A stretch of 64,000 nt of DNA from Streptomyces bikiniensis (GCA_000716465.1 JNWL01000034.1:4401-68400); one strand, 5' to 3'; counted from the first letter of the stretch, positions 48,358 through 57,482 are shown. Notes: generated from the sequence alone by a model not told the origin. Translations and numbers: made by a program.

Positions 48358-48410
48358 TTCTGAACAGTGGATACTAGTTTCCTCATGGTGGAAGTTCAAT
48401 GGTTTGTTGA
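48358..48410 (-). promoter_or_regulatory. Malate synthase 2 promoter with tandem AllR-type sites inside the core
   Basis: On the minus strand -35 TTGAAC (48394-48399) and -10 TAGTAT (48371-48376) with a 17-bp spacer. TTCCACCATGAGGAA (48379-48393) fills the spacer; ATCCACTGTTCAGAA (48358-48372) follows 6 bp later, covering the -10 end. An imperfect TCAACA-AAC-CATTGA (48396-48410) covers the -35. A bound protein should exclude RNA polymerase. Confidence 0.72.
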
Positions 48411-48512
48411 TGTCGAGATTCTCCGGATCGACAGAAAGCGGCGCTCAGTGCCAGGCCGCTCACTCCCGGTCGCCCACCCGGAAGCGCCCCTTCCGCAATG
48501 CTCGCTCCGGGC

Positions 48513-49151
48513 TCACTCCAGGCGTGACAGATCCGCCTCCGTGTCGATGTCGTAGGGCTCCGCCACGTCCGAGCAGTCCACCGGCGTGATCGCGTCCCGG
48601 TGCGCCGCCAGGTAGTCCCGCGCGCCCCGGTCGCCCACCGCCGTCTCCGCGACGCCCGCCCAGTGCCCGGCGCCGAACAGCACCGGATGGCCCCGCCGCC
48701 CGTCGTACGAGGCCGCCGCGAGCGAGTCCCGCGAGCCGTACGCCGCCCGGACCCGGGCCACCGCCTCCGCCCCGATCCCCGGCTGGTCGACCAGGGACAC
48801 GAGCGCCGCGTCCACCCCGCGCGGGTCGGCGGCGAGCGACGCGAGCCCGGCCCGGAGCGAGGAGCCCATCCCCGCCTCCCACTCCGGGTTGTCCACCAGG
48901 ACGCACCCGGGCAGCTCCGCCCGCTCCCGCACGGCGTCCGCCGACGCCCCGAGCACCACGTGCACCACCTCGCACCCGGCCGCCCGCAGCACCCCCACCG
49001 CGTGCTCCACCAGGGGGCGGCCCCGATGCGCGAGGAGCGCCTTGGGCCGGCCTCCGAGTCGCCGTCCGCCCCCGGCGGCGAGCAGCAGACCGGCCACGAC
49101 GGGGGAGCGGTCGGAGGGGAACGGGTCGGTTCGGTCTTCCGGAGTCGTCAT
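48513..49151 (-). CDS. MobA-like nucleotidyltransferase (MocA type, molybdenum cofactor cytidylyltransferase)
   Basis: 212 aa. LLLAAGGGRRLGGRPKALL is the nucleotide-binding loop of MobA/MocA, then VDAALVSLVDQPGI with the metal-binding Asp and RGHPVLFGAGHW. MocA-type enzymes make the MCD cofactor for xanthine dehydrogenase, which would fit the purine cluster, although no xanthine dehydrogenase is present here. Start uncertain: ATG 49151 or 49169. It could also act on another NTP. Confidence 0.8.
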   Translation of the reverse strand: MTTPEDRTDPFPSDRSPVVAGLLLAAGGGRRLGGRPKALLAHRGRPLVEHAVGVLRAAGCEVVHVVLGASADAVRERAELPGCVLVDNPEWEAGMGSSLRAGLASLAADPRGVDAALVSLVDQPGIGAEAVARVRAAYGSRDSLAAASYDGRRGHPVLFGAGHWAGVAETAVGDRGARDYLAAHRDAITPVDCSDVAEPYDIDTEADLSRLE

Positions 49152-49367
49152 GGAGACTGCATACCGCATCCGGACGGAAACACACGGTTGCCCGAATCAG
49201 CCTTGCGGGGGGTGGCGCGAGGGGTGGCGAAGGAGTTAACTGGCCCGACTCGCGGCGCCCGACCGCCGTCCGGAGTCGTCCGGAGGGGGCGGTCCGGGGC
49301 GTTCCGCGTGCTCGGGGTGTGGAGTGGTGTGGAGTTCTGCGCACGGTGTCGTGCGAGGGGGAGAACC

Positions 49368-49694
49368 ATGTTGCGAAGCGTGGAGCAGAGGCCGGTGGGC
49401 ATCGAGGGCGTGGACCCCAGGGTGACCGAACTGAGGTCGGCCGTGTCCCGCCTCCGGCGCGAACTCGCCTCGCACCGAGCCGAGTTGACGGACCGGGAGA
49501 TCGCCGAGGGAGAGCTCGCGGCGCTGGACGCCATGGCGCTCGGCGGCGCTCCGGAGGTACGGCGGCTGCGCCGCTCCCTGCTGATCGTCGCGGGCTGCGT
49601 CGGCTCCGTCAGCGCGCTCGCGGACGCCCTCGCGGGGGTCCGCCGGGCCGTCGAGCTGTTCGGCGCGCCGCCGGAGCGCGGTACGGAGAACTGA
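49368..49694 (+). CDS. DUF5955-family small protein
   Basis: 108 aa. GIEGVDPRVTELRSAVSRLRRELASHRAELTDREIAEGELAALDAM is a helical coiled-coil-like stretch and LLIVAGCVGSVSALADALAGVRRAVELFG the conserved C-terminal helix, a form I recall as DUF5955. GTG/ATG choice is clear: GGGGAG precedes the ATG at 49368. No function known. Confidence 0.75.
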   Translation: MLRSVEQRPVGIEGVDPRVTELRSAVSRLRRELASHRAELTDREIAEGELAALDAMALGGAPEVRRLRRSLLIVAGCVGSVSALADALAGVRRAVELFGAPPERGTEN

Positions 49695-49727
49695 GGGGTC
49701 GTCGAGCGGCGGCCCGGTCCCGGGTGC

Positions 49728-50354
49728 CTACCGTCTGATCAGCCGCCGGGCCGTCGCCGCCGCCACCGCCGCCGTACGGGAGTCCACGCCCAGCTTCGCG
49801 AAGACGTGGACCAGATGGGACTTCACCGTCGCCTGGCTCAGGAACAGCGCCTTGCTGATCTGCGCGTTCGACAGGCCCTCGCCGACCAGTTGGAGCACCT
49901 CCAGCTCGCGCTTGGTCAGCGCCTCCGCAGGGGTCCGCATCCGGTCCATCAACCGGTGCGCCACCGCCGGCGCGAGCGCCGACTGCCCGGCCGCCGCCGT
50001 CCGCACCGCCGCCGCCAGCTCCTCCGGCGGCGCGTCCTTCAGGAGGTAGCCGCAGGCGCCCGCCTCCACCGCCGCCAGGATGTCCGCGTCCGTGTCGTAC
50101 GTCGTCAGGACCAGCACCTTCGGCCCGCCCGGCGCCGCCGTGATCGCCGCCGTCGCCTCCGAACCGTGCATCCCCGCGCCGAACTGGAGGTCCATCAGGA
50201 CCACGTCCACGCCCCCGGCGGCGGCCAGCTCCACCGCGCGCTCGGCGGTGGCGGCCTCCGCGACGACCGCGAAGTCCGGCTCGGTGTCCAGGACCGCGCG
50301 CAGGCCCGCCCGTACCACCGGATGGTCGTCGGCGAGCAGAAGGCGGACGGTCAT
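49728..50354 (-). CDS. NarL-family response regulator
   Basis: 208 aa. Receiver domain with LLADDHPVV, phosphoacceptor Asp in VDVVLMDLQFG, Thr in LVLTTYD and Lys in GYLLKDAPPEEL; C-terminal LuxR helix-turn-helix (LTKRELEVLQLVGEGLSNA, QATVKSHLVHVFAKLGV). Overlaps the kinase stop by 4 bp (ATGA), so it is translated with it. Confidence 0.94.
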   Translation of the reverse strand: MTVRLLLADDHPVVRAGLRAVLDTEPDFAVVAEAATAERAVELAAAGGVDVVLMDLQFGAGMHGSEATAAITAAPGGPKVLVLTTYDTDADILAAVEAGACGYLLKDAPPEELAAAVRTAAAGQSALAPAVAHRLMDRMRTPAEALTKRELEVLQLVGEGLSNAQISKALFLSQATVKSHLVHVFAKLGVDSRTAAVAAATARRLIRR

Positions 50355-51613
50355 GCGGAACCTCCGGTGGTGGGGGAGCGGTCCTCGGGGGACAGCGGAA
50401 GGGAGACGGCGACGGCGGTGCCCTGGCCCGGCGCGGACTCGACGGTGAACGTGCCGCCGAGCGACTCCGCCCGCGACCGCATCGCCGGAAGCCCGAAGCC
50501 GCCCTCGGACGAGGGGCGCACGGAACCGGGCTCGAAGCCCTCCCCGTCGTCGACCACGTCCAGGGTCACCGACGCGTCCATGAACGACAGGGTGATCTCC
50601 GCGCGCGAGGCCGAGGCGTGCCGCACCGTGTTCGCGAGGGCCGACTGCGCGATCCGCAGCAGCGCCACCTCGTACGGGGTCGGCAGCTCCACCGGCGTCC
50701 CGCTCACCGAGAACCGGACCCGGGGGCCCGTCCCCGGCCCGTGCGTACCCGTTCCCGGCCCGTACGGCCCCGCCCCCGGCTCGCACAGGCGTTCCAGGGC
50801 CGCCGCCAGCGAGCCGTGCTCCAGGTCCGACGGCGTCAGGGCCCGGACGAAGCGCCGCGCCTCCGCCAGGTTGTCCTGCGCGGCCCGGCGCGCCCGCTCG
50901 ATGTGCCCGGCGGCGGGGGAGCCCGGCGGCAGCGCCCGCTCGGCCGCCCGCAGCAGCAGCTGGATCGAGGACAGGCCCTGCGCGAGCGTGTCGTGGATCT
51001 CCCGCGCGAGCCGTTCCCGCTCGGCCAGCGTCCCCGCGTGCCGCTCCGCCGCCGCCAGCTCCGCCCGCGTCGCGACCAGCTCCTCGATGAGCCGGCGCCG
51101 CCGCTCGCTCTCCCGGTACAGCGCCTGGTAGCCGAGGACCGTCGCCACCGCGACCGCCGCGCCGAGCAGCGGACCGATGAAGACCCCCGGGTTGAGCGCG
51201 GCGCCGTGCCCCACGTACGAGAGGATCGCCGCGCCCGCCGTGAGCGCCACGGCCGGCAGCGACCAGCGGACGGGCAGCAGGTGCAGCTGGAGGAAGTACA
51301 GCGGGAACGCCACCCAGAGCGCCTCCGGCGTCAGCCAGAGCATCACCAGCCAGGACGCGCCCAGGATCCCCAGCCAAGCGCCGGCCGCCCGCCGGGAGGT
51401 CCGTACCGCCGGCAGGTACGACCCCGCCGCGTAGACCGCCCCCGTCACCGCCGCCGCCACCGTCCCGGCGGCCGAGTGCGCCCGCACCGCCGCCAGGACG
51501 AGCAGGCCCGCCATGAGCAGGTGCAGACAGAGGCGCAGCACGAGCGGGGCGGGGGTGAGGGAGCGACGGGCGGGGCGGCGGGAGGAGGGGTGGAGGGGGG
51601 AGTCGGGAGCCAT
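50351..51613 (-). CDS. Sensor histidine kinase (NarL-partner, HisKA_3)
   Basis: 420 aa. About five membrane helices in residues 20-150, a coiled linker, then HisKA_3 with the phospho-His in ERERLAREIHDTLAQGLSSIQ, and HATPase_c with NTVRHASAS, VDDGEGFEPG and GGFGLPAMRSRAESLGG. Partner of the downstream response regulator. Divergent from the FtsX/FtsE-like ABC pair 100 bp away, a common arrangement in which the two-component system controls the transporter. Confidence 0.93.
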   Translation of the reverse strand: MAPDSPLHPSSRRPARRSLTPAPLVLRLCLHLLMAGLLVLAAVRAHSAAGTVAAAVTGAVYAAGSYLPAVRTSRRAAGAWLGILGASWLVMLWLTPEALWVAFPLYFLQLHLLPVRWSLPAVALTAGAAILSYVGHGAALNPGVFIGPLLGAAVAVATVLGYQALYRESERRRRLIEELVATRAELAAAERHAGTLAERERLAREIHDTLAQGLSSIQLLLRAAERALPPGSPAAGHIERARRAAQDNLAEARRFVRALTPSDLEHGSLAAALERLCEPGAGPYGPGTGTHGPGTGPRVRFSVSGTPVELPTPYEVALLRIAQSALANTVRHASASRAEITLSFMDASVTLDVVDDGEGFEPGSVRPSSEGGFGLPAMRSRAESLGGTFTVESAPGQGTAVAVSLPLSPEDRSPTTGGSA

Positions 51614-51713
51614 GGTTCCTCCAGGTTAGACAGCGGGCGGGTGACCCGGCTCAACCGAAAGTTCGATTGCGGGGCCATCCGCCGCGCGATGCCCGCGAGG
51701 GGGTGCGCGGACC

Positions 51714-52805
51714 ATGCTGGGCGGCATGTTCGTGGCATGGAGAGACATGGGATTCGCCAAGGGGCGGTTCGCCCTCATGGGTGCGGTGGTCGTCCTGATC
51801 ACCCTGCTCGTGGGGCTGCTGTCCGGGCTGACCGCCGGACTCGCGCGGGAGAACGTCTCCGCGATCACCGGGCTGCCCGCCGACCGGCTGGCCTTCGCGG
51901 CGCCGCCGTCCGGGCGTTCGGCCTCCTTCACCGACTCGGCGGTGACGGAGGAACAGTGGCGGGCGTGGGCGCGGCGGCCCGGGGTGACGGACGCGGAGCC
52001 GCTCGGCATCCGCACCCTCGGAGCCACCGCGGGCGACCGCACCGCCTCCGTCTCCGCCTTCGGTACGGAGCCGGGGTCCGGGCTCGCGCCCGCGCCCGTC
52101 GCCGACGGGAAGGCGGTCCTGTCGGAGCCGGCGGCCGAGGAACTGGGCGCGGACGCCGGGGACACGGTCCGCCTCGGCCCCCTGGAGGTCGTCGTCGCGG
52201 CCGTCTCCGGCGACGCCTCGTACAGCCACACCCCCGTCGTGTGGACCTCCCTGGACGACTGGCGGAAGGTCGACCGGAGCGGCACCGCCGCGCGGGAGCA
52301 GGCCACCGTCATCGCCCTGCGCGGGGACGGCGGGACCGACTGGGCGGCCGGTGACGCGGCCCTCGGCACCGAGGCGCGGACCGTCGGGGACGCCCTCGCC
52401 GCCATCGGCTCCCACCAGGCGGAGAACGGCTCCCTCCAGCTCATGCGCGGCTTCCTCTTCGCGATCTCCGCGCTGGTCATCGGGGCCTTCTTCACCGTCT
52501 GGACCATCCAGCGCGCCGGTGACGTCGCCGTCCTCAAGGCGCTCGGCGCCTCCACCCCGTACCTCCTCAAGGACGCCCTCGGGCAGGCCGTCCTCGTGCT
52601 CGTCGCGGGCACCCTGCTCGGCACCGGGCTCGCGGTCGGCATCGGCGCCCTGATCGGCGGCGGGGACGTGCCCTTCGTCCTGGAGCCGCTCACCGTCCTC
52701 GGTCCGGCCGCCGTCATCGCCGTGCTCGGCGTGCTCGGCGCGACCCTGTCCGTCCGGCGGATCACCGCCGTCGACCCCCTCACGGCCCTGGGCAGCGCCC
52801 GGTGA
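51714..52805 (+). CDS. FtsX-like ABC transporter permease
   Basis: 363 aa. One N-terminal membrane helix (FALMGAVVVLITLLVGLLSGLTAGL), a 220-residue extracytoplasmic domain, and three C-terminal helices (FAISALVIGAFFTVWTIQRAGDVAVLKALG is the FtsX signature). This is the MacB/LolC type of permease. ATG at 51714; ATG at 51726 is equally possible. The ATPase follows 60 bp later. Probably exports or extracts a lipid, peptide or drug at the membrane. Confidence 0.9.
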   Translation: MLGGMFVAWRDMGFAKGRFALMGAVVVLITLLVGLLSGLTAGLARENVSAITGLPADRLAFAAPPSGRSASFTDSAVTEEQWRAWARRPGVTDAEPLGIRTLGATAGDRTASVSAFGTEPGSGLAPAPVADGKAVLSEPAAEELGADAGDTVRLGPLEVVVAAVSGDASYSHTPVVWTSLDDWRKVDRSGTAAREQATVIALRGDGGTDWAAGDAALGTEARTVGDALAAIGSHQAENGSLQLMRGFLFAISALVIGAFFTVWTIQRAGDVAVLKALGASTPYLLKDALGQAVLVLVAGTLLGTGLAVGIGALIGGGDVPFVLEPLTVLGPAAVIAVLGVLGATLSVRRITAVDPLTALGSAR

Positions 52806-52865
52806 GCCACCCCGCCACGCAAGGCAGCGCCCGATGAACCCCCTCGCCATCCACCGGAGCACCCG

Positions 52866-53546
52866 ATGAGCCTCGTCCTCGACGCCGTCACCCTCACCTA
52901 TCCCGACGGCGACGGCCGGATCACCGCCCTCGACTCCGTCTCCCTCGCCGTCCCCGCCGGGTCCCTCACGGCGGTCGTCGGACCCTCCGGTTCCGGCAAG
53001 TCCAGCCTGCTCGCGGTGGCCGCCACCCTCGTCACCCCGGACCGGGGTCGGGTCCTCGTCGCCGGTACGGACACGGGGGCGCTCACCCCGGCCGGCCGGG
53101 CGGAGCTGCGGCGCGAGCACATCGGGATCGTCTTCCAGCAGCCCAACCTGCTGCCCTCGCTGAGCGCGGTGGAGCAGCTGCAGGTGATGGCCCACCTGTC
53201 GGGCCGTTCCCCGAAGGCGGTACGGGGCCGGGCCCTGGAACTGCTCGACGCGGTGGGCCTCGCGGACCTGGCCGGACGTCGGCCGCACCGCCTTTCGGGC
53301 GGCCAGCGGCAGCGCGTCAACATCGCGCGGGCCCTGGTGAACGAGCCGTCCGTCCTCCTGGTGGACGAGCCGACCAGCGCCCTCGACCACGAGCGGGGGG
53401 CGGCGGTCATGGACCTCCTCGCCCGCCTGGCGGGGGAGCGGGGCACGGCGACGGTCCTGGTCACCCACGACCGGACCCATCTGTCCCGGGCGGACCGCAC
53501 GGTCGCGGTCCGGGACGGGCGGCTCTCGGAGGCCGTACCGGCGTGA
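52866..53546 (+). CDS. ABC transporter ATP-binding protein (LolD/MacB-like)
   Basis: 226 aa. Walker A GPSGSGKSSLLAV, signature LSGGQRQRVNIARALVNEP, Walker B LLVDEPTSALDHE, and IGIVFQQPNLLPSLSAVEQL with the Q-loop. Works with the FtsX-like permease. Two short start-like sequences precede it in the 60-bp gap; ATG at 52866 is the one with GGAGCACCCG upstream. A 20-bp hairpin follows. Confidence 0.93.
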   Translation: MSLVLDAVTLTYPDGDGRITALDSVSLAVPAGSLTAVVGPSGSGKSSLLAVAATLVTPDRGRVLVAGTDTGALTPAGRAELRREHIGIVFQQPNLLPSLSAVEQLQVMAHLSGRSPKAVRGRALELLDAVGLADLAGRRPHRLSGGQRQRVNIARALVNEPSVLLVDEPTSALDHERGAAVMDLLARLAGERGTATVLVTHDRTHLSRADRTVAVRDGRLSEAVPA

Positions 53547-53560
53547 CGCCGGCCCTTCAC

Positions 53561-53605
53561 GCGCGAGGGCGCCCGGAACCACGGAGGTTCCGGGCGCCCT
53601 CGCGC
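53561..53605. terminator. Bidirectional 20-bp hairpin terminator
   Basis: A perfect 20-bp stem and 5-nt loop (ACGGA) between the convergent ABC gene and allR. One of the strongest stems in the window. Confidence 0.9.
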
Positions 53606-53616
53606 ACGAGTGCGGT

Positions 53617-54423
53617 TCAGGCCTGGCCGTTGCCCGCCGTGTTCGCCAGCGCGGCCGACAGGTCGCGCGCCACTTCCTGGAGGATCGGGACGATCTTCTC
53701 CGTGGCCGCCTCGGTGACCCGGCCCGCCGGGCCCGAGATGGAGATGGCGGCGGCGGTGGGGGAGTCCGGCACGGAGACCGCGAGGCAGCGGACCCCTATC
53801 TCCTGCTCGTTGTCGTCGACCGCGTACCCCGCCTCGCGGACCGCCACGAGCGCGTCGAGGAAGCCCTCGGGCGTGGTGATCGTCTTCTCGGTCGCGGCCG
53901 GCATGCCGGTGCGGGCGAGCAGCGCGCGCACCTCCTCCGGCGGGGTGTGCGCGAGGAGCGCCTTGCCGACGCCGGTCGAGTGCGGCAGGACCCGCCGGCC
54001 GACCTCGGTGAACATGCGCATCGAGTGCTTGGACGGCACCTGCGCCACGTACACGATCTCGTCGCCGTCGAGCAGGGCCATGTTCGCGGTCTCGCCGGTC
54101 TCCTCGACCAGCCGGGCGAGGTACGGCCGGGCCCAGGTGCCGAGGAGGCGGGCGGCGGACTCGCCGAGCCGGATGAGCCGGGGGCCGAGCGCGTACCGCC
54201 GGTTGGGCTGCTGGCGCACGTAGCCGCAGGCGACCAGGGTGCGCATCAGGCGGTGGATGGTGGGGAGCGGCAGCCCGCTGCTGGCGGAGAGCTCGCTCAG
54301 CCCGACCTCGCCCCCGGCGTCGGCCATCCGCTCCAGGAGGTCGAAGGCGCGCTCAAGGGACTGGACGCCCCCGCTCGCGGCGGGTTTGGCGGCGTCGGTG
54401 GTGCTGGCGCTGGACGTCGGCAC
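53617..54423 (-). CDS. allR: IclR-family regulator AllR of allantoin/glyoxylate genes
   Basis: 268 aa. N-terminal winged helix-turn-helix (SLERAFDLLERMADAGGEVGLSELSASSGLPLPTIHRLMRTL), then the IclR ligand-binding domain (YVAQVPSKHSMRMFTEVGRRVLPHSTGVGKALLA; YAVDDNEQEIGVRCLAV). Divergent from allB, matching the AllR repressor known in Streptomyces that responds to allantoin-pathway metabolites. The tandem 15-bp sites at gcl, hyi, malate synthase 2 and allB are its probable targets. GTG start at 54423. Confidence 0.88.
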   Translation of the reverse strand: MPTSSASTTDAAKPAASGGVQSLERAFDLLERMADAGGEVGLSELSASSGLPLPTIHRLMRTLVACGYVRQQPNRRYALGPRLIRLGESAARLLGTWARPYLARLVEETGETANMALLDGDEIVYVAQVPSKHSMRMFTEVGRRVLPHSTGVGKALLAHTPPEEVRALLARTGMPAATEKTITTPEGFLDALVAVREAGYAVDDNEQEIGVRCLAVSVPDSPTAAAISISGPAGRVTEAATEKIVPILQEVARDLSAALANTAGNGQA

Positions 54424-54781
54424 GTCACGGTCCTTTCGGGGCGGGCGGGCAAGGCAGCAGCCTACCGGGCCACCGGCCGGGGCACACGGCCCCGGTCCCG
54501 GCGTCGGCGCCGGTCAGGGGGTGTTTGTCCGGTGTCGACGGAGGTCCGGAGCGGTCCGGGGCTGCCCCCCCTGTGCGGAGCTACGTTCTACTGTACGAAA
54601 TTTACATTCCACTTCGTGGAAACATCCAAGGCGGGCCCGATGGCCGCCGATGCTGGAAGTGTGCCCTTGACGACATGTCGTCCGGAAGTGAAGACTCCTT
54701 CAACAGTTCGTTGAATTTCTCCGTGGAGACCGCCCCGAGCAGGGACGGCTCCTCCCAGGAGCAGTGGAAGAAGGGGTACGG
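54424..54781. promoter_or_regulatory. allR-allB divergent region
   Basis: 358 bp without a gene. It contains the tandem AllR-type sites (54586-54621) and, nearer allB, the imperfect urate-type site TCAACAGTTCGTTGA (54700-54714). A TACGTT (54582-54587) could be a -10 box for allB. The long leader between operators and GTG suggests either a second promoter or a structured 5' region. Confidence 0.65.
54586..54621 (+). promoter_or_regulatory. Tandem AllR-type operators in front of allB
   Basis: TTCTACTGTACGAAA (54586-54600) and the perfect inverted repeat TTCCAC-TTC-GTGGAA (54607-54621), 6 bp apart. Same 21-bp repeat as in the other three promoters. The left site is the weaker one. Confidence 0.72.
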
Positions 54782-56116
54782 GTGGACATCGACCTGGTCC
54801 TGCGCTCGACGCGCGTCATCACCCCCGAGGGGACGCGCCCGGCGTCGATCGCCGTCTCCGGCGGGACGATCGCGGCCGTGCTGCCCCACGACGCGGAGGT
54901 GCCGGCCGGCGCCCGGCTGGAGGACGTCGGCGACGACGTCGTCCTGCCCGGCCTCGTCGACACCCACGTGCACGTGAACGACCCCGGCCGCACCGAGTGG
55001 GAGGGCTTCTGGACCGCCACCCGCGCGGCCGCCGCCGGCGGCATCACCACCCTGCTCGACATGCCGCTCAACTCGCTGCCGCCCACCACCACCGTGGAGA
55101 ACCTGCGCGTCAAGCAGGACGTCGCCCGCGCCAAGGCCCACATCGACGTCGGCTTCTGGGGCGGCGCCCTGCCCGACAACGTCAAGGACCTGCGCCCGCT
55201 GCACGACGCCGGCGTCTTCGGCTTCAAGTGCTTCCTGTCGCCCTCCGGCGTCGAGGAGTTCCCCGAGCTCGACCAGGAGCAGCTGGCGACCTCCCTCGCC
55301 GAGATCTCCGGCTTCGGCGGCCTGATGATCGTGCACGCCGAGGACCCGCACCACCTCGCCGCCGCGCCCCAGCGGTCAGGCGGCGCGTACGCCGACTTCC
55401 TCGCCTCCCGGCCCCGGGACGCCGAGAACACGGCCATCGAGAACCTGATCAACCAGGCCCGCCGGCTCGACGCCCGCGTCCACGTCCTGCACCTCTCCTC
55501 CTCCGACGCCCTGCCGGCCCTCGCCGCCGCCAAGGCCGAGGGCGTGAAGGTCACCGTCGAGTCCTGTCCGCACTTCCTCACCCTCACCGCCGAGGAGATC
55601 CCGGACGGCGCCACCGAGTTCAAGTGCTGCCCGCCGATCCGCGAGGCCGCCAACCAGGACGCGCTGTGGCAGGGGCTCGCGGACGGCACGATCGACTGCG
55701 TCGTCTCCGACCACTCGCCGTCCACCGCCGACCTCAAGACCCCCGACTTCGCCTCCGCCTGGGGCGGGATCTCCTCCCTCCAGCTCGGCCTGCCCGCCGT
55801 CTGGACCGAGGCCCGCCGCCGCGGCCACGACCTGACGGACGTCGTCCGCTGGATGTCCACCGGCCCCGCCCGGCTCGCCGGACTCGACCGCAAGGGCGCC
55901 ATCGAGGCCGGCCGCGACGCCGACTTCGCCGTCCTCGACCCCGAGGCGACCTTCACCGTCGACCCGGCCGAGCTCCAGCACCGCAACCGGATCACCGCCT
56001 ACGCGGGCCGGACCCTGCACGGCGTCGTCACCTCCACCTGGCTGCGCGGCGAGCGGATCGCCGACCGCGGCGTCCTCGCCGAGCCCTCCGGCCGCCTCCT
56101 CGAAAGGAACAACTGA
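54782..56116 (+). CDS. allB: Allantoinase
   Basis: Opens the hydantoin ring of allantoin to allantoate. 444 aa amidohydrolase. Metal site [18 protein letters not shown], carboxylated Lys in [12 protein letters not shown], His in [10 protein letters not shown] and VHVLHLSSS, catalytic Asp in [17 protein letters not shown] at 54782 is preferred over GTG 54764 because AAGGGG lies 6 bases upstream. The allantoicase gene follows after 3 bp, so they form one operon. Confidence 0.94.
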   Translation: MDIDLVLRSTRVITPEGTRPASIAVSGGTIAAVLPHDAEVPAGARLEDVGDDVVLPGLVDTHVHVNDPGRTEWEGFWTATRAAAAGGITTLLDMPLNSLPPTTTVENLRVKQDVARAKAHIDVGFWGGALPDNVKDLRPLHDAGVFGFKCFLSPSGVEEFPELDQEQLATSLAEISGFGGLMIVHAEDPHHLAAAPQRSGGAYADFLASRPRDAENTAIENLINQARRLDARVHVLHLSSSDALPALAAAKAEGVKVTVESCPHFLTLTAEEIPDGATEFKCCPPIREAANQDALWQGLADGTIDCVVSDHSPSTADLKTPDFASAWGGISSLQLGLPAVWTEARRRGHDLTDVVRWMSTGPARLAGLDRKGAIEAGRDADFAVLDPEATFTVDPAELQHRNRITAYAGRTLHGVVTSTWLRGERIADRGVLAEPSGRLLERNN

Positions 56117-56119
56117 CCC

Positions 56120-57238
56120 GTGAGCACCGGCATACCCTCCTTCACCGGCGACGCCAGCCCCTACGGCGGCGGCGACCCGTACGCCGACTACCGCACGGCC
56201 GACTTCCCCTTCACCCAGCACGCGGACCTCGCGGACCGGCGTCTCGGCGCGGGCGTGATCGCGGCCAACGACGAGTTCTTCGCGGAGCGCGAGAACCTGC
56301 TCAAGCCCGGTGCCGCCGAGTTCGACCCCGAGCACTTCGGCCACAAGGGCAAGATCATGGACGGCTGGGAGACCCGCCGCCGCCGCGGCGTCTCCGCCCA
56401 GGAGCCGCACCCCACCGAGGACGACCACGACTGGGCCCTCGTACGGCTCGGCGCGCCCGGCGTGATCCGCGGCATCGTCGTCGACACCGCCCACTTCCGC
56501 GGCAACTACCCGCAGGCCGTCTCCGTCGAGGCCGCGTCCGTCGCCGGCTCGCCCTCGCCCGAGGACCTCCTCGCCGACGACGTGAAGTGGACGGTGCTCG
56601 TCCCGCGCACCGCCGTCGGCGGCCACGCCGCCAACGGCTTCGCCGTCGACGTCGAGCAGCGCTTCACGCACCTGCGCGTCAACCAGCACCCCGACGGCGG
56701 CATCGCCCGCCTCCGCGTGTACGGAGAGGTCGCCCCCGACCCGGCCTGGCTCGGCGTCCTCGGCACCTTCGACCTCGCGGCCCTGGAGAACGGCGGCCGG
56801 GTCGAGGACGCCTCCGACCGCTTCTACTCCCCGGCCACCAACACCATCCAGCCCGGCCGCTCCCACAAGATGGACGACGGCTGGGAGACCCGCCGCCGCC
56901 GCGACAAGGGCAACGACTGGATCCGCTACGCCCTGGTCGCCGAGTCCGAGATCCGGGCCGTCGAGATCGACACCGCCTACCTCAAGGGCAACAGCGCCGG
57001 CTGGGCCGCCCTCTCCGTCGCGGCCGAGGGCTCCGAGGAGTGGACCGAGGTCCTGCCCCGGACCCGCCTCCAGCCCGACACCAACCACCGCTTCGTCCTG
57101 GACGCCCCGGCGGTCGGCTCCCGCGTCCGGATCGACATCTACCCGGACGGCGGCATCTCCCGCCTCCGCCTCTTCGGCTCCCTCACGGAGGCCGGCGCGG
57201 CGCGGCTGACCGCCCGCCACCAGGAACTGGGCGGCTGA
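56120..57238 (+). CDS. alc: Allantoicase
   Basis: Hydrolyses allantoate to ureidoglycolate and urea. 372 aa. Two tandem jelly-roll repeats, each with the family box: KIMDGWETRRRRG near residue 80 and KMDDGWETRRRRDKGNDW near residue 250, plus RVNQHPDGGIARLRVYG and RIDIYPDGGISRLRLFG. GTG start 3 bp after the allB stop. No ureidoglycolate lyase or urease gene is in the window. Confidence 0.95.
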   Translation: MSTGIPSFTGDASPYGGGDPYADYRTADFPFTQHADLADRRLGAGVIAANDEFFAERENLLKPGAAEFDPEHFGHKGKIMDGWETRRRRGVSAQEPHPTEDDHDWALVRLGAPGVIRGIVVDTAHFRGNYPQAVSVEAASVAGSPSPEDLLADDVKWTVLVPRTAVGGHAANGFAVDVEQRFTHLRVNQHPDGGIARLRVYGEVAPDPAWLGVLGTFDLAALENGGRVEDASDRFYSPATNTIQPGRSHKMDDGWETRRRRDKGNDWIRYALVAESEIRAVEIDTAYLKGNSAGWAALSVAAEGSEEWTEVLPRTRLQPDTNHRFVLDAPAVGSRVRIDIYPDGGISRLRLFGSLTEAGAARLTARHQELGG

Positions 57239-57242
57239 CCTC

Positions 57243-57272
57243 CCGGGGCGCCCCGCCGACAGGGCGCCCCGG
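57243..57272 (+). terminator. Hairpin after allantoicase
   Basis: CCGGGGCGCCC and its exact complement with an 8-nt loop, 5 bp after the stop. It ends the allB-alc operon. Confidence 0.72.
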
Positions 57273-57346
57273 CCCAGCCCCCCGGCCGGGCGACCCGCCC
57301 GGCCCCCACGACCCGAGCGGGACACGACACCCCGCCCGGCCCCCGG

Positions 57347-57378
57347 GGGCGCACCGGCCCGACAGCACCGGTGCGCCC
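57347..57378. terminator. Second hairpin between allantoicase and the SDR gene
   Basis: GGGCGCACCGG with exact complement, 10-nt loop. Placed to end transcription from the convergent SDR gene. Confidence 0.6.
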
Positions 57379-57482
57379 TCGCACATCGCCTCCCCGCGGG
57401 GCCTCCGCCCCCACAGGACCTCAGGCGCCGGGGAGCCCCCGTCCCGGGGAGCCCCGCCCGTGCCGGGGCCGCCCGCCGGCGG

